Assembly: GCA_958510875.1 (NCBI GenBank)
Contig: OY294070.1
Coordinates: 18,839,631 to 18,903,630, forward strand
From: Endomychus coccineus
Lineage: Eukaryota; Arthropoda; Insecta; Coleoptera; Endomychidae
Direction: 5' to 3'
Length of the DNA stretch: 64,000 nt
Made by a program: the position numbers and the translations under genes. Shown piece by piece: positions 32,945 through 43,799 of the stretch. Below the pieces are notes generated by a model that did no database searches, was not told the origin of the DNA, and was given only the letters and a program-made list of their open reading frames with translations. Position 1 is the stretch's first letter. Every line of letters begins with the position of its first letter.

Positions 32945-32986
32945 GTCTTTACGAACGTTTCGGTCTTAAGACCATCATCAGAAAAC
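32945..32986 (-). ncRNA. Hammerhead-ribozyme-like motif, PLE terminus (family 3), core intact
   Basis: On the minus strand, stem I GTTTT (32986-32982) pairs with AAGAC (32949-32945), including one U-G pair. The core CTGATGA lies at 32981-32975, followed by one extra T, stem II GGTC/GACC with loop TTAA, then GAAAC (32961-32957), loop GTTC and G-T-A placing the cleavage site after 32950. All core positions of the classical hammerhead (CUGAUGA, GAAA, UH) are present. The single U between the core and stem II is non-canonical. PLE hammerheads are established; activity of this copy is inference. Confidence 0.7.
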
Positions 32987-33018
32987 TTATTATGTCTAAA
33001 CTTGATTACTTAAAACTA

Positions 33019-33226
33019 ATTGTATTCCACCGCCCTTGCTAAGCACTGCTTTAATTATAACCATCAATTCGATTACAATAATGTTAATATTCTAACTAAG
33101 GAAACCAATTATTATAAAAGATCTATTTTGGAAATGATTCACATAAAACGTGACTCCAAATCTGTAAATCATAGGACAGATACTCAAAATCTAAGTCATA
33201 TTTATACTAATTTAATTAAATAAAAT
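33019..33226 (+). pseudogene. PLE endonuclease C-terminus (third family)
   Basis: STALAKHCFNYNHQFDYNNV, then KETNYYKRSILEMIHIKRDS and LSHIYTNLIK, form the tail of the GIY-YIG nuclease region. The same segment recurs at 34506-34760. It starts directly after the inverted terminal repeat (32913-33018), so coding pieces and terminal repeats are interleaved as in other PLE arrays. Confidence 0.8.
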
Positions 33227-33598
33227 CTCTTGCAAATTCCTACATGCCTCTTTATAATGTTAAAAGTATATATTTTAGGTAGAATTGTCAAGTATACCTC
33301 CAGTCACTGACAAACCTTTTTTCTATTAGCTCGTAAATCTAACATCTGGTTTGAAAGTGAATACTAAAATATTGGTCTCTCTAGTCGATCACTTCCTGTG
33401 TTGACATGAGCACGCATTTATTAAGAGTTCTGCTTTGCAGTGGATTTTTGATAATTATACTATAGCATTGAGGTTTACAATTTCATTTATTCGTGTTTCT
33501 GTTCGTTTCGGCGACGTGGGCATTTCAATTGAAATTGGTGCGATTAGGACGCTTGTGTAATACAATTAGTTTTAAGTAATCAAGTTTAGACATAATAA

Positions 33599-33640
33599 GT
33601 CTTCAGATGATGGTCGTGAGACCGAAACGTACGTAAAGAC
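33599..33640 (+). ncRNA. Hammerhead-like motif, PLE terminus (family 3), one core substitution
   Basis: Stem I GTCTT (33599-33603) pairs perfectly with AAGAC (33636-33640). Stem II is GGTC/GACC with a GTGA tetraloop, followed by GAAAC, loop GTAC and GTA. The core reads CAGATGA instead of CTGATGA, changing the conserved U4, so it is predicted inactive although the fold is otherwise complete. Confidence 0.65.
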
Positions 33641-33699
33641 AAGAAAATATAAAGCATAAGTGTTATTGTGACTTATTTCCCGAGAATTTATATATAATT

Positions 33700-34770
33700 C
33701 ATACCTGATGGGTCAACAATCTTTTTTAGAAAGAATAAACAAAATCTATAATGGAACGTCTTATATAAATAACATAAATGATAATACAGATAATCTTATA
33801 ACATTACCATATATTCCGGAGATCTCAGAGAAAATTAAGAAATGTTTAAAAAACGTATGATATAAATATTACGCATAAACCTACTAACTGTGTCGGTAAA
33901 TATTTTTTAAATCTAAAACCTGCAATACCTAAAGATAAACAAACCCACACAGGATACAAATTAAATTGTGATTGGGACTATACAGGAATCTCTAATAGTC
34001 AGGTCAAATTGGCAAAAAAGGTCTTATTTTGAGCGAGCACCACTTATCGACTTGCAGTTTTTTGCAAATCGTTCCTGAACGTATTTAGAAAAAAACCGAA
34101 AACAAGTAATATGTGCTTTTCCATTTTTCAATTGTTATGTCAATTTCATGGTGAATGACATTTGAAAGTAAATATTTTATCATATTTTTCCGAAAATATA
34201 GCCAATTTGTCTGTAACATACTCAAAAATAGAACCATTATCAGCAACCTCGAAAACCTCCGAGTGAGCATTTTCTAGCCATTTTTGGCAAGATTTCAAAA
34301 TTTTGGAAATTTTCTAATTATTTGGCCATGAAATTAGTCAATTTCTGGTATAACAATTGAAAAATGGAAAAGCACATATTACTTGATTTTAGGTTGTTTT
34401 CTAAATACGTTCAGGAACGATTTGCAAAAAACAGCAAGTGGTGCTCGCTCAAAATAAGACCTTTGGTACTTTTCACGTCTAATTTGACCAGGCTATAAAC
34501 AATATTTGCAAAAAAGAATGTATGACCATAAGTATAGTACTAGAAACAAAAACTTAGAAAATTCTACCGCCCTTGCTAAACATTGTTTTTATTATAACCA
34601 TCAATTCTATTACAAAAATGTTCATATTTTAACTAAAGAAACCAATTATTATAAAAGATCTATTCCGGAGATAATTCACATGATACGTGACTCCAAGTCT
34701 GTAAATCGTAGAACAAACGTTCAGTCATTAAGTCAGATTTATATTAATTTAATTAATTAAAACTCTTGCA
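33700..34770 (+). pseudogene. PLE linker and GIY-YIG endonuclease, plus strand (interrupted by MITE)
   Basis: FLERINKIYNGTSYINN, LPYIPEISEKIKKCLKN, then KYFLNLKPAIPKDKQ-type frames with breaks, a CDWDYTGIS block, an inserted element (33998-34493), and KQYLQKRMYDHKYSTRNKN continuing to STALAKHCFYYNHQF and LSQIYINLIN. Removing the insert and one TA joins TCTAATA to AACAATATTTG in frame (S-N-K-Q-Y-L). This is the nuclease half of a second PLE unit following the terminal repeat at 33480-33700. Confidence 0.82.
33998..34493. mobile_element. MITE, TA target duplication, within PLE endonuclease
   Basis: GTCAGGTCAAATT at the left end and AATTTGACCAGGC at the right end start imperfect inverted repeats of ~100 bp (both arms contain GTCTTATTTTGAGCGAGC and TCAGGAACGATTTGC or their complements). 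TA flanks both sides (33996-33997 and 34494-34495), and excision would leave the PLE frame continuous. 496 bp, no coding. The TA TSD fits Tc1/mariner-type MITEs. Confidence 0.82.
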
Positions 34771-35200
34771 AACTCCTACATGCGTCTTTATAATGTTAAA
34801 ACTATATTTCAGGTAGAACGCTCAAATAGCAATATTTCCAATAAGGTCTGACACAACCTTTTTCTATTACCTCATAAATCTTTAAGATCTAGTTCGAAAG
34901 TGAATCCTTGAGCGTTATATTTTTTGTTTCAGTCGTATTCAAACATTGCTTGAAATGACTTTGTATTTTATAAGAAAATTGCTAAGCGTAGTGGATTCTT
35001 GATACACATACATATACTTAAAACATTGTTAAAACTTTTAGTTAGGTTCATACTTGTCATTTTGACGTTTCAAAAAAGCGAATACCTTTTTATATTTTCA
35101 TTGATTTGTATCGTACTTCTGACCATACGAGTATGTAGCTCATAAACTAGAAGCATTTAAGGACTTTTGCCTAAAGCAAATAATCAAATTAGTACACTTC
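34771..35200. other. PLE 3' flank, no gene
   Basis: The first part resembles the untranslated region after the other endonuclease copy (33227-33400; shared ACAAACCTTTT/ACAACCTTTTTCTATTA wording). Nothing recognisable beyond. Confidence 0.35.
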
Positions 35201-35229
35201 AACCATATAAAATAACCAACATTTTCGTA

Positions 35230-35379
35230 AAAACAAGTTTTCATCAATTCCTTTAAATCTCTTGGTGTTTCTCCACTCGCAGATTCTACATACCTCTCCT
35301 TAGATTTCACCGGAAGTTAGCTAGAAGAAGCTTCCTGAGCTGCATTTAAGATATCTTCCAAGTCGTTTTCATCAGCCAT
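35230..35379 (-). pseudogene. Possible Crypton-type tyrosine recombinase N-terminus
   Basis: From an ATG at 35379 the minus strand reads MADENDLEDILNAAQEASSS, a stop, then LPVKSKERYVESASGE. The short acidic leader followed by 'LPVKSKERY' resembles the start of insect Crypton-like recombinases, where this block opens the core-binding domain. A related leader lies at 55620-55706. Without the catalytic domain the assignment is tentative. Confidence 0.4.
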
Positions 35380-35633
35380 TTCGATAATTATTTTAAATTT
35401 CGCTGTTCAAATATGAATCTATTTGGATGCTGTCAACCTTTGTCAATTAAAAAAATTCCGGTATCCTATTTAGAATGCTAGGATACCGAAAAGTCAGACC
35501 AATACTTTTTTTTAGATTTACTCAGTAAGTCTTATTACAAACAGATTTTAACATGACATGCGAAATGAGTAATTATTTAGAAAATGCAAAAAAATGGTAT
35601 ACCGTCCTCGACAGAAAAGTGATTTTACTTGAC

Positions 35634-37076
35634 TAGTAATTTAGTAATTTAGTAATTTAGTAATTTATTCATGCTAATATACAATGGTATTTGCACAAGT
35701 CTCACAACAAGGAATAAAATTAGGACATAAGTACAAGAAAATATTGTTAAAACTATGGAACAGATACTTTAAAATAATTGTGTTATAAAAACTACATATT
35801 AAACACTAATTACATGTAATTTAAATTGTAAAATTATAAAACAAAATCACGTACCTATTTATGATAAAAAAAACATTTGTAAAGAGGATTTAAATCACTA
35901 TTTTTTGTATATTATTATACTCCTCCACAGAATAAAAAGATTTTTCAATAAAGTATTTTTTTAGTTTATCTCTAAAATATCTATATGGTAGGGCTTTGAT
36001 ATGTAGAGGCAGCTTATTAAAAAATTTGAAACATAAATAGTTTGGACCGTTTTGGGATTTCGAAAGTCTGATGTATGGAACCCTTATATCTCCAGACTGC
36101 CGTGTTTGATATTCGTGAATGTCCCTATTTAAGGTAACATTCCTAAGCTGCTTAAAAGCGTAACATAAGCATTCAAAGATGAACAGAGATGGGAAAGTGA
36201 GAATACCCAATTCAGAATAACTTTTTTTACAATTTTCTCTATATACCAATCCATCTATGATTCTAATTGCTCTCCGCTGCAACCTGAAAATGATATCCCC
36301 ACCTGAACAGTGACCCCAAACTAATATAGCTTATCTCATATGTGACTCACATAGCGCAAAGTAAGCCGTTCGTAAGATTTGTTTGGAAATAGTTTGAGAG
36401 AGACTTCGAAACAAAAATATTTCTACTTAGTTTGAGAGCAATGTGTTCAACGTGTAGATTCCAAGTAAGATTACTGTCAATGAGAACGCCCAGAAATTTT
36501 ACAGGACCCGAATATTCATTGAAGATCATTTCATCCCTTCTTAGTGTAAATAACATCCTATTAGTTTTACTTTCATTCATACATAGTAAATTAGCATTGT
36601 ACCATTCCAATGCTTTGAAAAGAACAATTTCACTTTTTTGTTGTACATCATGTAGGTTACTGTATTCTACCTGAAGTTCATTATCATCTGCAAAAGATAC
36701 ACACTCCGCCAACGAAATGTAGTTTGGAAAATCGTTTACATATATTAGAAAAAGTATTGGTCCTAATATAGATCCCTGCGGAACTCTTATGGTTATTTTC
36801 TTCATTTCGGAACAATTTTTATTGTAAAAAACAGATTGATAGCGATCTTCTAGGTAAGATTTTATTAATAATATGCTCTGTTTGTCAAAACCATACTTTG
36901 ATAACTTTTGCAATAGAGTTTGATGAACAACACAATCAAAAGCCTCAGATAGGTCTAAAAATAAGGCTATGGAGAAATTTCCCTTTTCAAAGCAGTTTAA
37001 TGTGGTTTTAACGAAGCGTTCAATAGCATCTGAGGTGGAGTACCTAGTAGTATTATGGTCAAGTAAAATTCTACTT
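35634..37076 (-). pseudogene. Non-LTR retrotransposon (Jockey/CR1-like), RT to 3' tail, minus strand
   Basis: 5'-truncated LINE. RT motifs from right to left: FLDLSEAFDCVVHQTLLQKL (about 36930-36960), SKYGFDKQSILLIKSYL, VPQGSILGPILFLIYVNDF, FADDNELQ (the catalytic xxDD box; here F-A-D-D), and VKFLGVLIDSNLTW. The C-terminal region (35890-36282) reads MQRRAIRIIDGLVYRENCKK and LGILTFPSLFIFECL. The frame breaks at about 36347. The 3' end is a microsatellite tail of four TAGTAATTT units on the plus strand (35634-35668). No apurinic endonuclease domain remains. Clade beyond Jockey/CR1-like cannot be settled by eye. Confidence 0.87.
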
Positions 37077-38271
37077 TCCTGAACTTGATACGTATTGTAC
37101 TATTATCTCATACTGTTTTACTAAAATGACGAGTTTTGAATTTTAATCTGTATTGTCAAAATAATCGTTCCATTAAGTCAATAACAGAGCAGCTACACAT
37201 TCTCTCTGTTCAGAAAATTGTCACTGCTTCCGGTTCGGGCGACGTAAATTGGGAACAAATTGAATCTAAAAAGCAGCAATGCAATGGAAGTTGATAGGAA
37301 AGATACGACAAAAAATAACGTTTTATACTTTTTTAAAAGATGACAAGAGTTCAGAAAGTGTCGCTGTGTAACATTTTACAGCCGTAAACTTTTCTAAACA
37401 GTATGAATTAAAAGTCACAACTACATACTCACCTAATATTCTTTCATAATCCATAGAGCTTATCACCATTCAGCATTTTGATGGTAGAGATTTATGTCAT
37501 ACTTTTATTACCCATAAAATTTCTTGGTTGCACCTTACAGATTTCCATTTATTGCTATAATAATACCTTCAATCTGAAAACTACAAGGTAAAGTATTTTT
37601 TTGCGTTTTGTGACGACAGTTCATCACCCGTCCTCCTCAAAAGAAAAAAGAAAGAAATACATATATCTTCTGTTGTTATAACAAGCGTAAACACATTTCA
37701 AACCATAATGAGATTTGCAAGTTTCTCGGTATTGCTTAAATAGCCGTTAAGAGAGAGATAATATACTCTAAATATTCTTTCAAAAGACGGGGTCCACTTT
37801 ATGGTAGTATATTGGGGGCTATATATTTCAAAGTAACTTGTCAACATTTATGTCCTACCGTATTTATCCTGCTGCGACTAGAACGACGTCTTCATTATTG
37901 ACAGACTCTCTAACACGATACCTAAAATTTCTCCGTTTTATGATTTAATTATTATTTATTATAGCAGTAAAGTACACAATCTCCGGATATTATACGAGTT
38001 GACTTTTATTCAGAGATTTAACGGAGATGATTTCTTAAATTTGACAAACTTATAGTTGTTCTAGAAAAGGTTTTACTTGTATTTAGATTTACGAGACGTA
38101 ATGTATACATATCGTTAAAAATGATAGAAATAGCTGATATTTATTAGTTGATAAATTTAAAAAATGAAGATCAGTTGTTATGAATAGTGTGAATAATTTA
38201 CCCATATTTACAGGGTGTTTATTGGAAAATGTATATAACATCGATTTAATTCAAGACAAATAAAGCACGAA
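37077..38271. other. No recognisable gene
   Basis: AT-rich noncoding sequence; a TACAGGGTGTTTATTGG motif near 38211 looks like a TE end but no partner was found. Confidence 0.35.
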
Positions 38272-38580
38272 TACACTGTAAAAAATGGGTGTAATTTTAA
38301 TGGTGTAAATTTTTAAAATTAATACGATGTACTGGCAACTATTACCCCATTCTTGATATGAAGCTTAAAGTACCTAAAAGTTGGAGAACATTTACTAGGT
38401 AAATTTGATTCTGGTGTATTTTTACGTTACAGAATAGAAAATTACCTCTGCGTGAATAATTTTAGCCTAGATTTGACTGGAAATTTATCATTATCATGGT
38501 AAATTTGACACCATTTGGATAAATTTTTCCATTAATAGTGAAAATTTATTCAAATGGGTAAAGTGATCGTACAGTTTGAC
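38272..38580. repeat. Repeat fragment with GGTGTAA(A/T)TTT motifs
   Basis: CACTGTAAAAAATGGGTGTA followed by ATGGTGTAAATTTTT recalls the 32-bp array at 63598-63725 and the sequence at 60250-60330. CACTGTAAAAAAT is also present at 60119. Later parts contain further GTAAATTTGA/TAAATTTGACACC variants. It is probably one end of a non-autonomous element. Confidence 0.4.
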
Positions 38581-38987
38581 AGCGTATTATGAACCGGTTA
38601 CATGAATTATTGATCAATTAATAGGAAGCTGCCTTCAAGAAAATTGTTAGGGTTGGGTTGGTATGTTAAAGGCAGAGTGTCCCATTGGCTAATCAAGTAT
38701 CCGATAACACAAGCAGGCTTTAAAAAATAGTTGTCATGATGCTTAAAAATTACAAAGGATTTTTTTGTGCAAATTAGTAAACATACAGCTATAGTTAACA
38801 TCTTATGTTTTTGAGCTTAGAATATTTAATCATACAAGGGAAATATTTTGTTATACACTTTATTCACAACACAGCCGCTATTATATTATCGTAGGTAATA
38901 CCACAAGTGTATCGGTGATTATCGAAATAGCAACACGAGTTGTATTTGTTATGATTATTTCATGAATAAAATCGAAACAATTTTTAT

Positions 38988-40192
38988 TTATTTATTATAA
39001 ATATTAATATTAAATGTACAGTTTGTGCTGTTGTATATTTTAACATTATCCATATCCAGTTCGTCCTTTTTTGTACTAGTAGATACAACCGTCTGCGTTG
39101 TGGATATATTTACATCTTCACTCCTAAGATTTGAAATTATTTTGACATGGTGTTCCTTGTTGAGTTGTAAATATGGTTTTATTGACGTTGAATTACTATG
39201 GCCAGTGACTTTAATTATTTGTTGTTCTCCGATTCCGGGACTTGCCAACTGACTGACAGCTGTAGATCTATTTGAATGATTCGAAATTTTAACTTTTTTT
39301 GTATCTAAACCGATTTTTTCAGCTGCAGATTTGGTCCATTTACTAATATCATTTATACCAATTGGCATATTTTTGAACAAAGGACTATTATTGTCTTTAT
39401 ACCAATTGTTGTTAACCGTCAAAAATAGCCGATCCGTTTTAATATTCACTCCTCTTTTTGATATCAGTTTCTTGAATAGTCGAACTGGGCAATTTTCTGG
39501 TTTATCTTTATTTGGTACAAGCCATTTACTTTCCGCTATATTTCTTGCACCTCCTTGTGCAGTTTTCGTGAAAATTGGGTTGTATTCCAGTCTTCCTGAT
39601 GGTGTTCCGTCGTTATTTATTTCTTCTTTGAAAAAATTAACCAAACATCGACAAGCCTCGCCACCCCGCCAAGCCAATTCCACTGCAATTATATGATAAA
39701 CTTTTCTCTGCAGTCCATTTGGATTATTTTCATCCCAACTTTGTACAATATTTGTCATTTCTTCAGATGTCAAGGATACAGAAGATATTTTTCTTTTTTC
39801 TGGAATACTTTGCAGTCTTTTCCTTTTCATATTCCTGGCATTTCTGCAACTTGAAAAGGTATATCTTTGAATGGATCTAAAGTACGGTTGTATTCGTTAT
39901 AATATTTCTCTTGGAGCAATTTGGCAGTAGTATTCCACATAGTTTTCACTACCATTTCCTTATACTCACTTCCATCGATCTTTCGCATATTGAATGCCCA
40001 TTCAGTAAGGATGTCCGCAAGTTTTTCATTCGATGTATTTTCTTCTAGAAGGTGATTTCGTTTTTCACAAAATTCTGTGAATTGTTTCCAAATGTATTTT
40101 TTGGACCGAATGGTATTTTGCGGTATTAGGTCTTTAATTTCATTTCTTATTTGTTCAAGATTATAATCACCGAAGCGGCTCTTATCACTCAT
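38988..40192 (-). CDS. Crypton tyrosine recombinase (two overlapping frames)
   Basis: Encodes a YR-type recombinase of the Crypton DNA transposon class. Frame 1 (39827-40192, 121 aa: MSDKSRFGDYNLEQIRNEIK ...) is the N-terminal core-binding domain, with RSKKYIWKQFTEFCEKRN. Frame 2 (38988-39830, 280 aa) is the catalytic domain: arginine in AVELAWRGGEACR, NHSNRSTAVSQLASPGIG (the H-x-x-R pair), VTGHSNSTSIKPY (the G-H motif and the tyrosine nucleophile). The two frames overlap by ATGA at 39827-39830, so the protein would need a frameshift, reinitiation or splicing, or else one base has been lost. Together they give about 400 residues, usual for Cryptons. No other stops, so the copy looks young. 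Ends were not defined, since Cryptons lack inverted repeats. Confidence 0.88.
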
Positions 40193-41070
40193 TTTGACGT
40201 GTAAATTCGATTCAAGAATTATTGTTAATTTCCTTCATTTATGTTACAGCCTACTATTCAATTTAACTAGGAACATTAATCCCACATTTAGTTCTGAAAT
40301 TATGCAACTAACAAAACATTTACTTGATATTTCAAACATCCCTCTATTTCAGTTACCAATCACAGAGAGCGTCATTCGTAGTTTCGTCATTGCATGTCTA
40401 GTCTACTGCTTCTCGCTCGAGGTTATGTTTTGATAACATTTTGATTTAGTGATTTGATTAATCAACGAGTATGCAAAATTTGTCGAAAATTGTGAAGTTG
40501 ATATGAATTAATAGTGAGTGCTTATTTAGTTTTCGTCAAAGTTTGGTGTTGTGTCATCATAGCAGCTTGCTAGTGGTAAGTTTGTATTTTGATAATAACT
40601 AATCAGGAATCGAACTACAAAATCGAAAACACATCATATACATATCCAGTAGCCAATCAAGAGCCGAACTACAAAATCGAAAACATGATGTTTTCATTTA
40701 TCAACACAAAAATTTCAACCAATCATAACACGCTATTTTAGCATAAGCGAAATAATCCATATGTCTATTTATTAACCAGCCGCTAAATTGTAGTAGTGAA
40801 TTAATAAAATTGCTTTAATATGCTTATAAAATACTACCAAAAATATAGTATGATATGAATGAAATCTCTGAAACTCGGTTAACAAAATAGTATCAATTCA
40901 AATTTTTCTCAATCGGTTCTGCGCTCTAATCTGATACGGTACTGACCATAGTCAAAGAATTTTCTTTGACATTGATGGTATAATATTATGTTTAATATTG
41001 CACAATGCAACAAAAAAACGTTTAAAATTAATTATCAAACATCAAAATAGACAAGCGTCTTTTCCAAAGC
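40193..41070. other. Crypton 5' flank and spacer; short direct repeat
   Basis: No gene recognised. CGAACTACAAAATCGAAAAC occurs twice, at about 40611 and 40665 (period 54). An AGTGGTAAGTTTG at about 40572-40584 looks like a splice donor, but no coding exon adjoins it. Confidence 0.35.
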
Positions 41071-41083
41071 CGCCCCCGCTTTT

Positions 41084-42105
41084 TCAATATAATTGTTTCA
41101 TAGAATCGGTAACATCGAACTCTATCAAAATTATCGAAACCACAACAACAGGTATAGGGAAAGACCTCACTAGGTAAAGAGTTCCACAACTTCGCTGTTC
41201 GATAAAAAAATGAAGTCTTCTAGGTAGAACTTCTTTAGGTCTCGAGTTTGACACTGAAGTGGTGACTAACTTAAGCTTGTCTAGTCTGCCTATCTGTAAT
41301 CTCTCGTGGTGGAACAACAGACGAGAGTTCTGATGAGCACCATCCACGGAAATATCTAGAGAAGAGAGAGATCTCCCACCTTTCTACGATGTTCTTGAGA
41401 CGTCAGTGTACTCGTACGTGTAACATCATCAATCAAACGAATAGGTGTCTTGTGGATAGAAACCAAGAACTTCGGCGTATATTTGGGAGCCGAACTCCAA
41501 ACATGTGAACAGTACTCCAGGACAGGTCGAATCTGTGATTTGTAGATTATGAGGAGGGGCTGCGATGTAAAGTAGCTCTTGGCACAGAATAGAAAACTAA
41601 GTTTTTGTGAAGCGGTTTTCGCAATGAATCTCACATGATCGACTCATGAGAGGGTGCTGTTGGTGGTGATCCCGAGCATTGTTATGGAAGACTCCATAGG
41701 AATAGATGTATCTGACAGCACCATATTAGGGATTGTGGGATCCGCCTTCCTGGAGAAGACGCAAGCTTGAGTTTTGGTTGCATTAAACTCTACTGGATCA
41801 TCAGATCCCCATTTCAAAATCTTTTCCACATCTCCTTTAATTGAGTCAACCTGTCCCTGTTTCGCCCCTCTGGCTTCAATGGATGGTATAGAGGTTCTAG
41901 ACCAGAAAGCGGTATGAAGTGTACCATCATCTGCAAAGCTGTGAACAGGACAAGTGGTCACTTCCAGCAGATCGTTGATATGAAGTAGAAACAAAGTTGA
42001 CGCCAAGACAGATCCCTGGGGAACACCAACGTTGATAGTCATTGTATTGGAGGATACTCCTTCGACCAACACACGACAAAGTCAGGCGGCAAATCATATG
42101 AGGCC
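41084..42105 (-). pseudogene. Non-LTR retrotransposon RT fragment, minus strand
   Basis: The RT finger-palm portion from right to left reads LCRVLVEGVSSNT, INVGVPQGSVLASTLFLLHI, NDLLEVTTCPVHSFADDGTL (F-A-D-D box), MESSITMLGITTNSTLS, a frame change, MRFIAKTASQKLSFLFCAK, SQIRPVLEYCSHVWSSAPK, SQEHRRKVGDLSLL, and the tail LPRRLHFFIEQRSCGTLYLV. Three frames with small gaps carry the C-terminal half. The 5' part (endonuclease and early RT) is missing; the break near 42105 joins unrelated sequence. It differs from the LINE at 35634-37076. Confidence 0.87.
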
Positions 42106-42462
42106 TCCTTGGTGCATTAATAACTGAACAGCAAAAAAATTGAATTTTAAGAAGTGGGTGGTGATATTTGAAGAAGTGAATATTATTTTGTTTAAAATAG
42201 AGTATTACGGCGTTTACTACGTGCAATTTATTTAGTTTGAATGGCACGATGTGAAACACTTCAATAACAGTTTTATACAATAACTGTATAATTTGGTCAT
42301 AATAATTTAATATTAGGAATTACCATTACCAACAGATATCCGTAAACACCCATAATACAGACACACAGTCTGCGTAAAACTACATGACCTAATTTTCTTT
42401 AGTTTATTATCAATTTCTTTCACATTTTCACTTCCCTCACTAAACGTATAGTATACAGGGCT

Positions 42463-43055
42463 TCAAATCGGCGTCGAATCGATCCAACAGCTCTGCATAA
42501 TATACGCCGGTGATCGTTTTGTTATTTTCAAGATAATCGATATGCACGATACCGTGTGCATCCCGAAAAACTGTCTCCGTGACTTTGTTGGCGGATAAAC
42601 CCACTTTGGCCCTTTGTGGCTTCGATTCGACAGGACAAGTCCACTGTTTCGACTCATCTTTGGTCTCTGGTGTGTTGTGATGGATCCATGTTTCTTTGAA
42701 GTTGTCACACGGTCGCGTTTGTTGTCAAAAGAGAGCAAATGCGGCAGCCATCTGGCAGATAGCTTTGTCATATTCAAAAATTTATGAAAAATGTTCGGTA
42801 CCCGTTCGTTTGAGATGCCCATAGCCTCAGCAATCTCGTGTACTTTAACTCGCCGATTGTCCAACATCATACCATGGACGACCAAAACGTTAGGCGTCCT
42901 TTGTAGTCATACCACCACAACGAAAATCACTTGTGAACCGTTCCAATTGATGGTGGAGAGTCTCCATAATGTTTAACAAGCGATGCTTTGGTTTCGGTAA
43001 TGTTTTTTCCATGCAAGAAATAATGTTTAATCAAATTCAAATTCACTTTTTCCAT
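42463..43055 (-). pseudogene. mariner transposase, N-terminal half, minus strand
   Basis: From ATG at 43055 the frame reads MEKVNLNLIKHYFLHGKN, ITETKASLVKHYGDSPPS, then a small break and VVHGMMLDNRRVKVHEIAEA, MGISNERVPNIFHKFLNMTK, ARWLPHLLSFDNKRDRV. This is the double helix-turn-helix and linker of a mariner transposase. Later parts (STTHQRPKMSR, KGPKWVYPPTKS) are frameshifted traces of the catalytic domain, whose first-acid block (VDETWIHHNTP in the copy at 57296) is disrupted here. The protein is inactive. Confidence 0.87.
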
Positions 43056-43795
43056 TTTACAGAAGTGAATGTCAGAAAATTTCAATACGTTCTAGTTAAA
43101 GAGGTTCTCCTTCGTCCAATTGTCTGAATTCGCTCCCTAATAGATTGTAAGGTATCTCACATAAATTGTCAACAGTTTTCTATTTGCATGCATTGCTTAC
43201 TATCGCTTTAAGCAGTTTGTCTTCCTCGATAGGATGGGTGTGTTGTAGAAAAGGGTTCTCTATCATTACATCGTCATTCTCCATTGAGCCTTACACTTGG
43301 CTTTTTCATTGGCCTTTGTACACATCCACGTCTTTTTCACATATTTCACGATATGATCAAGTCGGAACTTGCTATTTTTTCTGTACATCTCAAAACCAGT
43401 CATTTTAGGAACGATCTGTGGGATATAATTTAAACTAAATTTTATCAAGGAAACAAAAATTCCTTATTCCATCCATTGCATCCATAACAAAAGCAGGTAC
43501 CTATAGTGTTAATTACTTTACTCACCCTCATTAGGGTGTTTCCGGTCGAGCAACTTGGACCTGCCTTCGCCTTGCAATAGTTGCAATTCGGACTTGACCT
43601 TTTGCAATTATAATTCCCGTCAAGCAACTCGACGCTGGCCGTTGGAACATGTCCAAATATGAATACTAGAAATTTTAACCAATAATGTTATGTATTTATA
43701 TACATATTCATATATATTATTCTTGTATTTCTATTCTTGAACCATTAAGGGATGTATGTTACGTTTTCTTTATATTCTGGTTCTTTATATGACTG
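43056..43795. other. No recognisable gene
   Basis: Only chance frames. The first ~80 bp may be mariner 5' UTR, since its wording (ATGTCAGAAAATTTCAATACG) parallels the leader of the 14052 copy. Confidence 0.35.
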
Positions 43796-43799
43796 AAAA

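Noticed and set aside
39025..39696. Plus-strand frames opposite the Crypton
   Set aside because: Antisense shadows of the recombinase gene; no motif on that strand.
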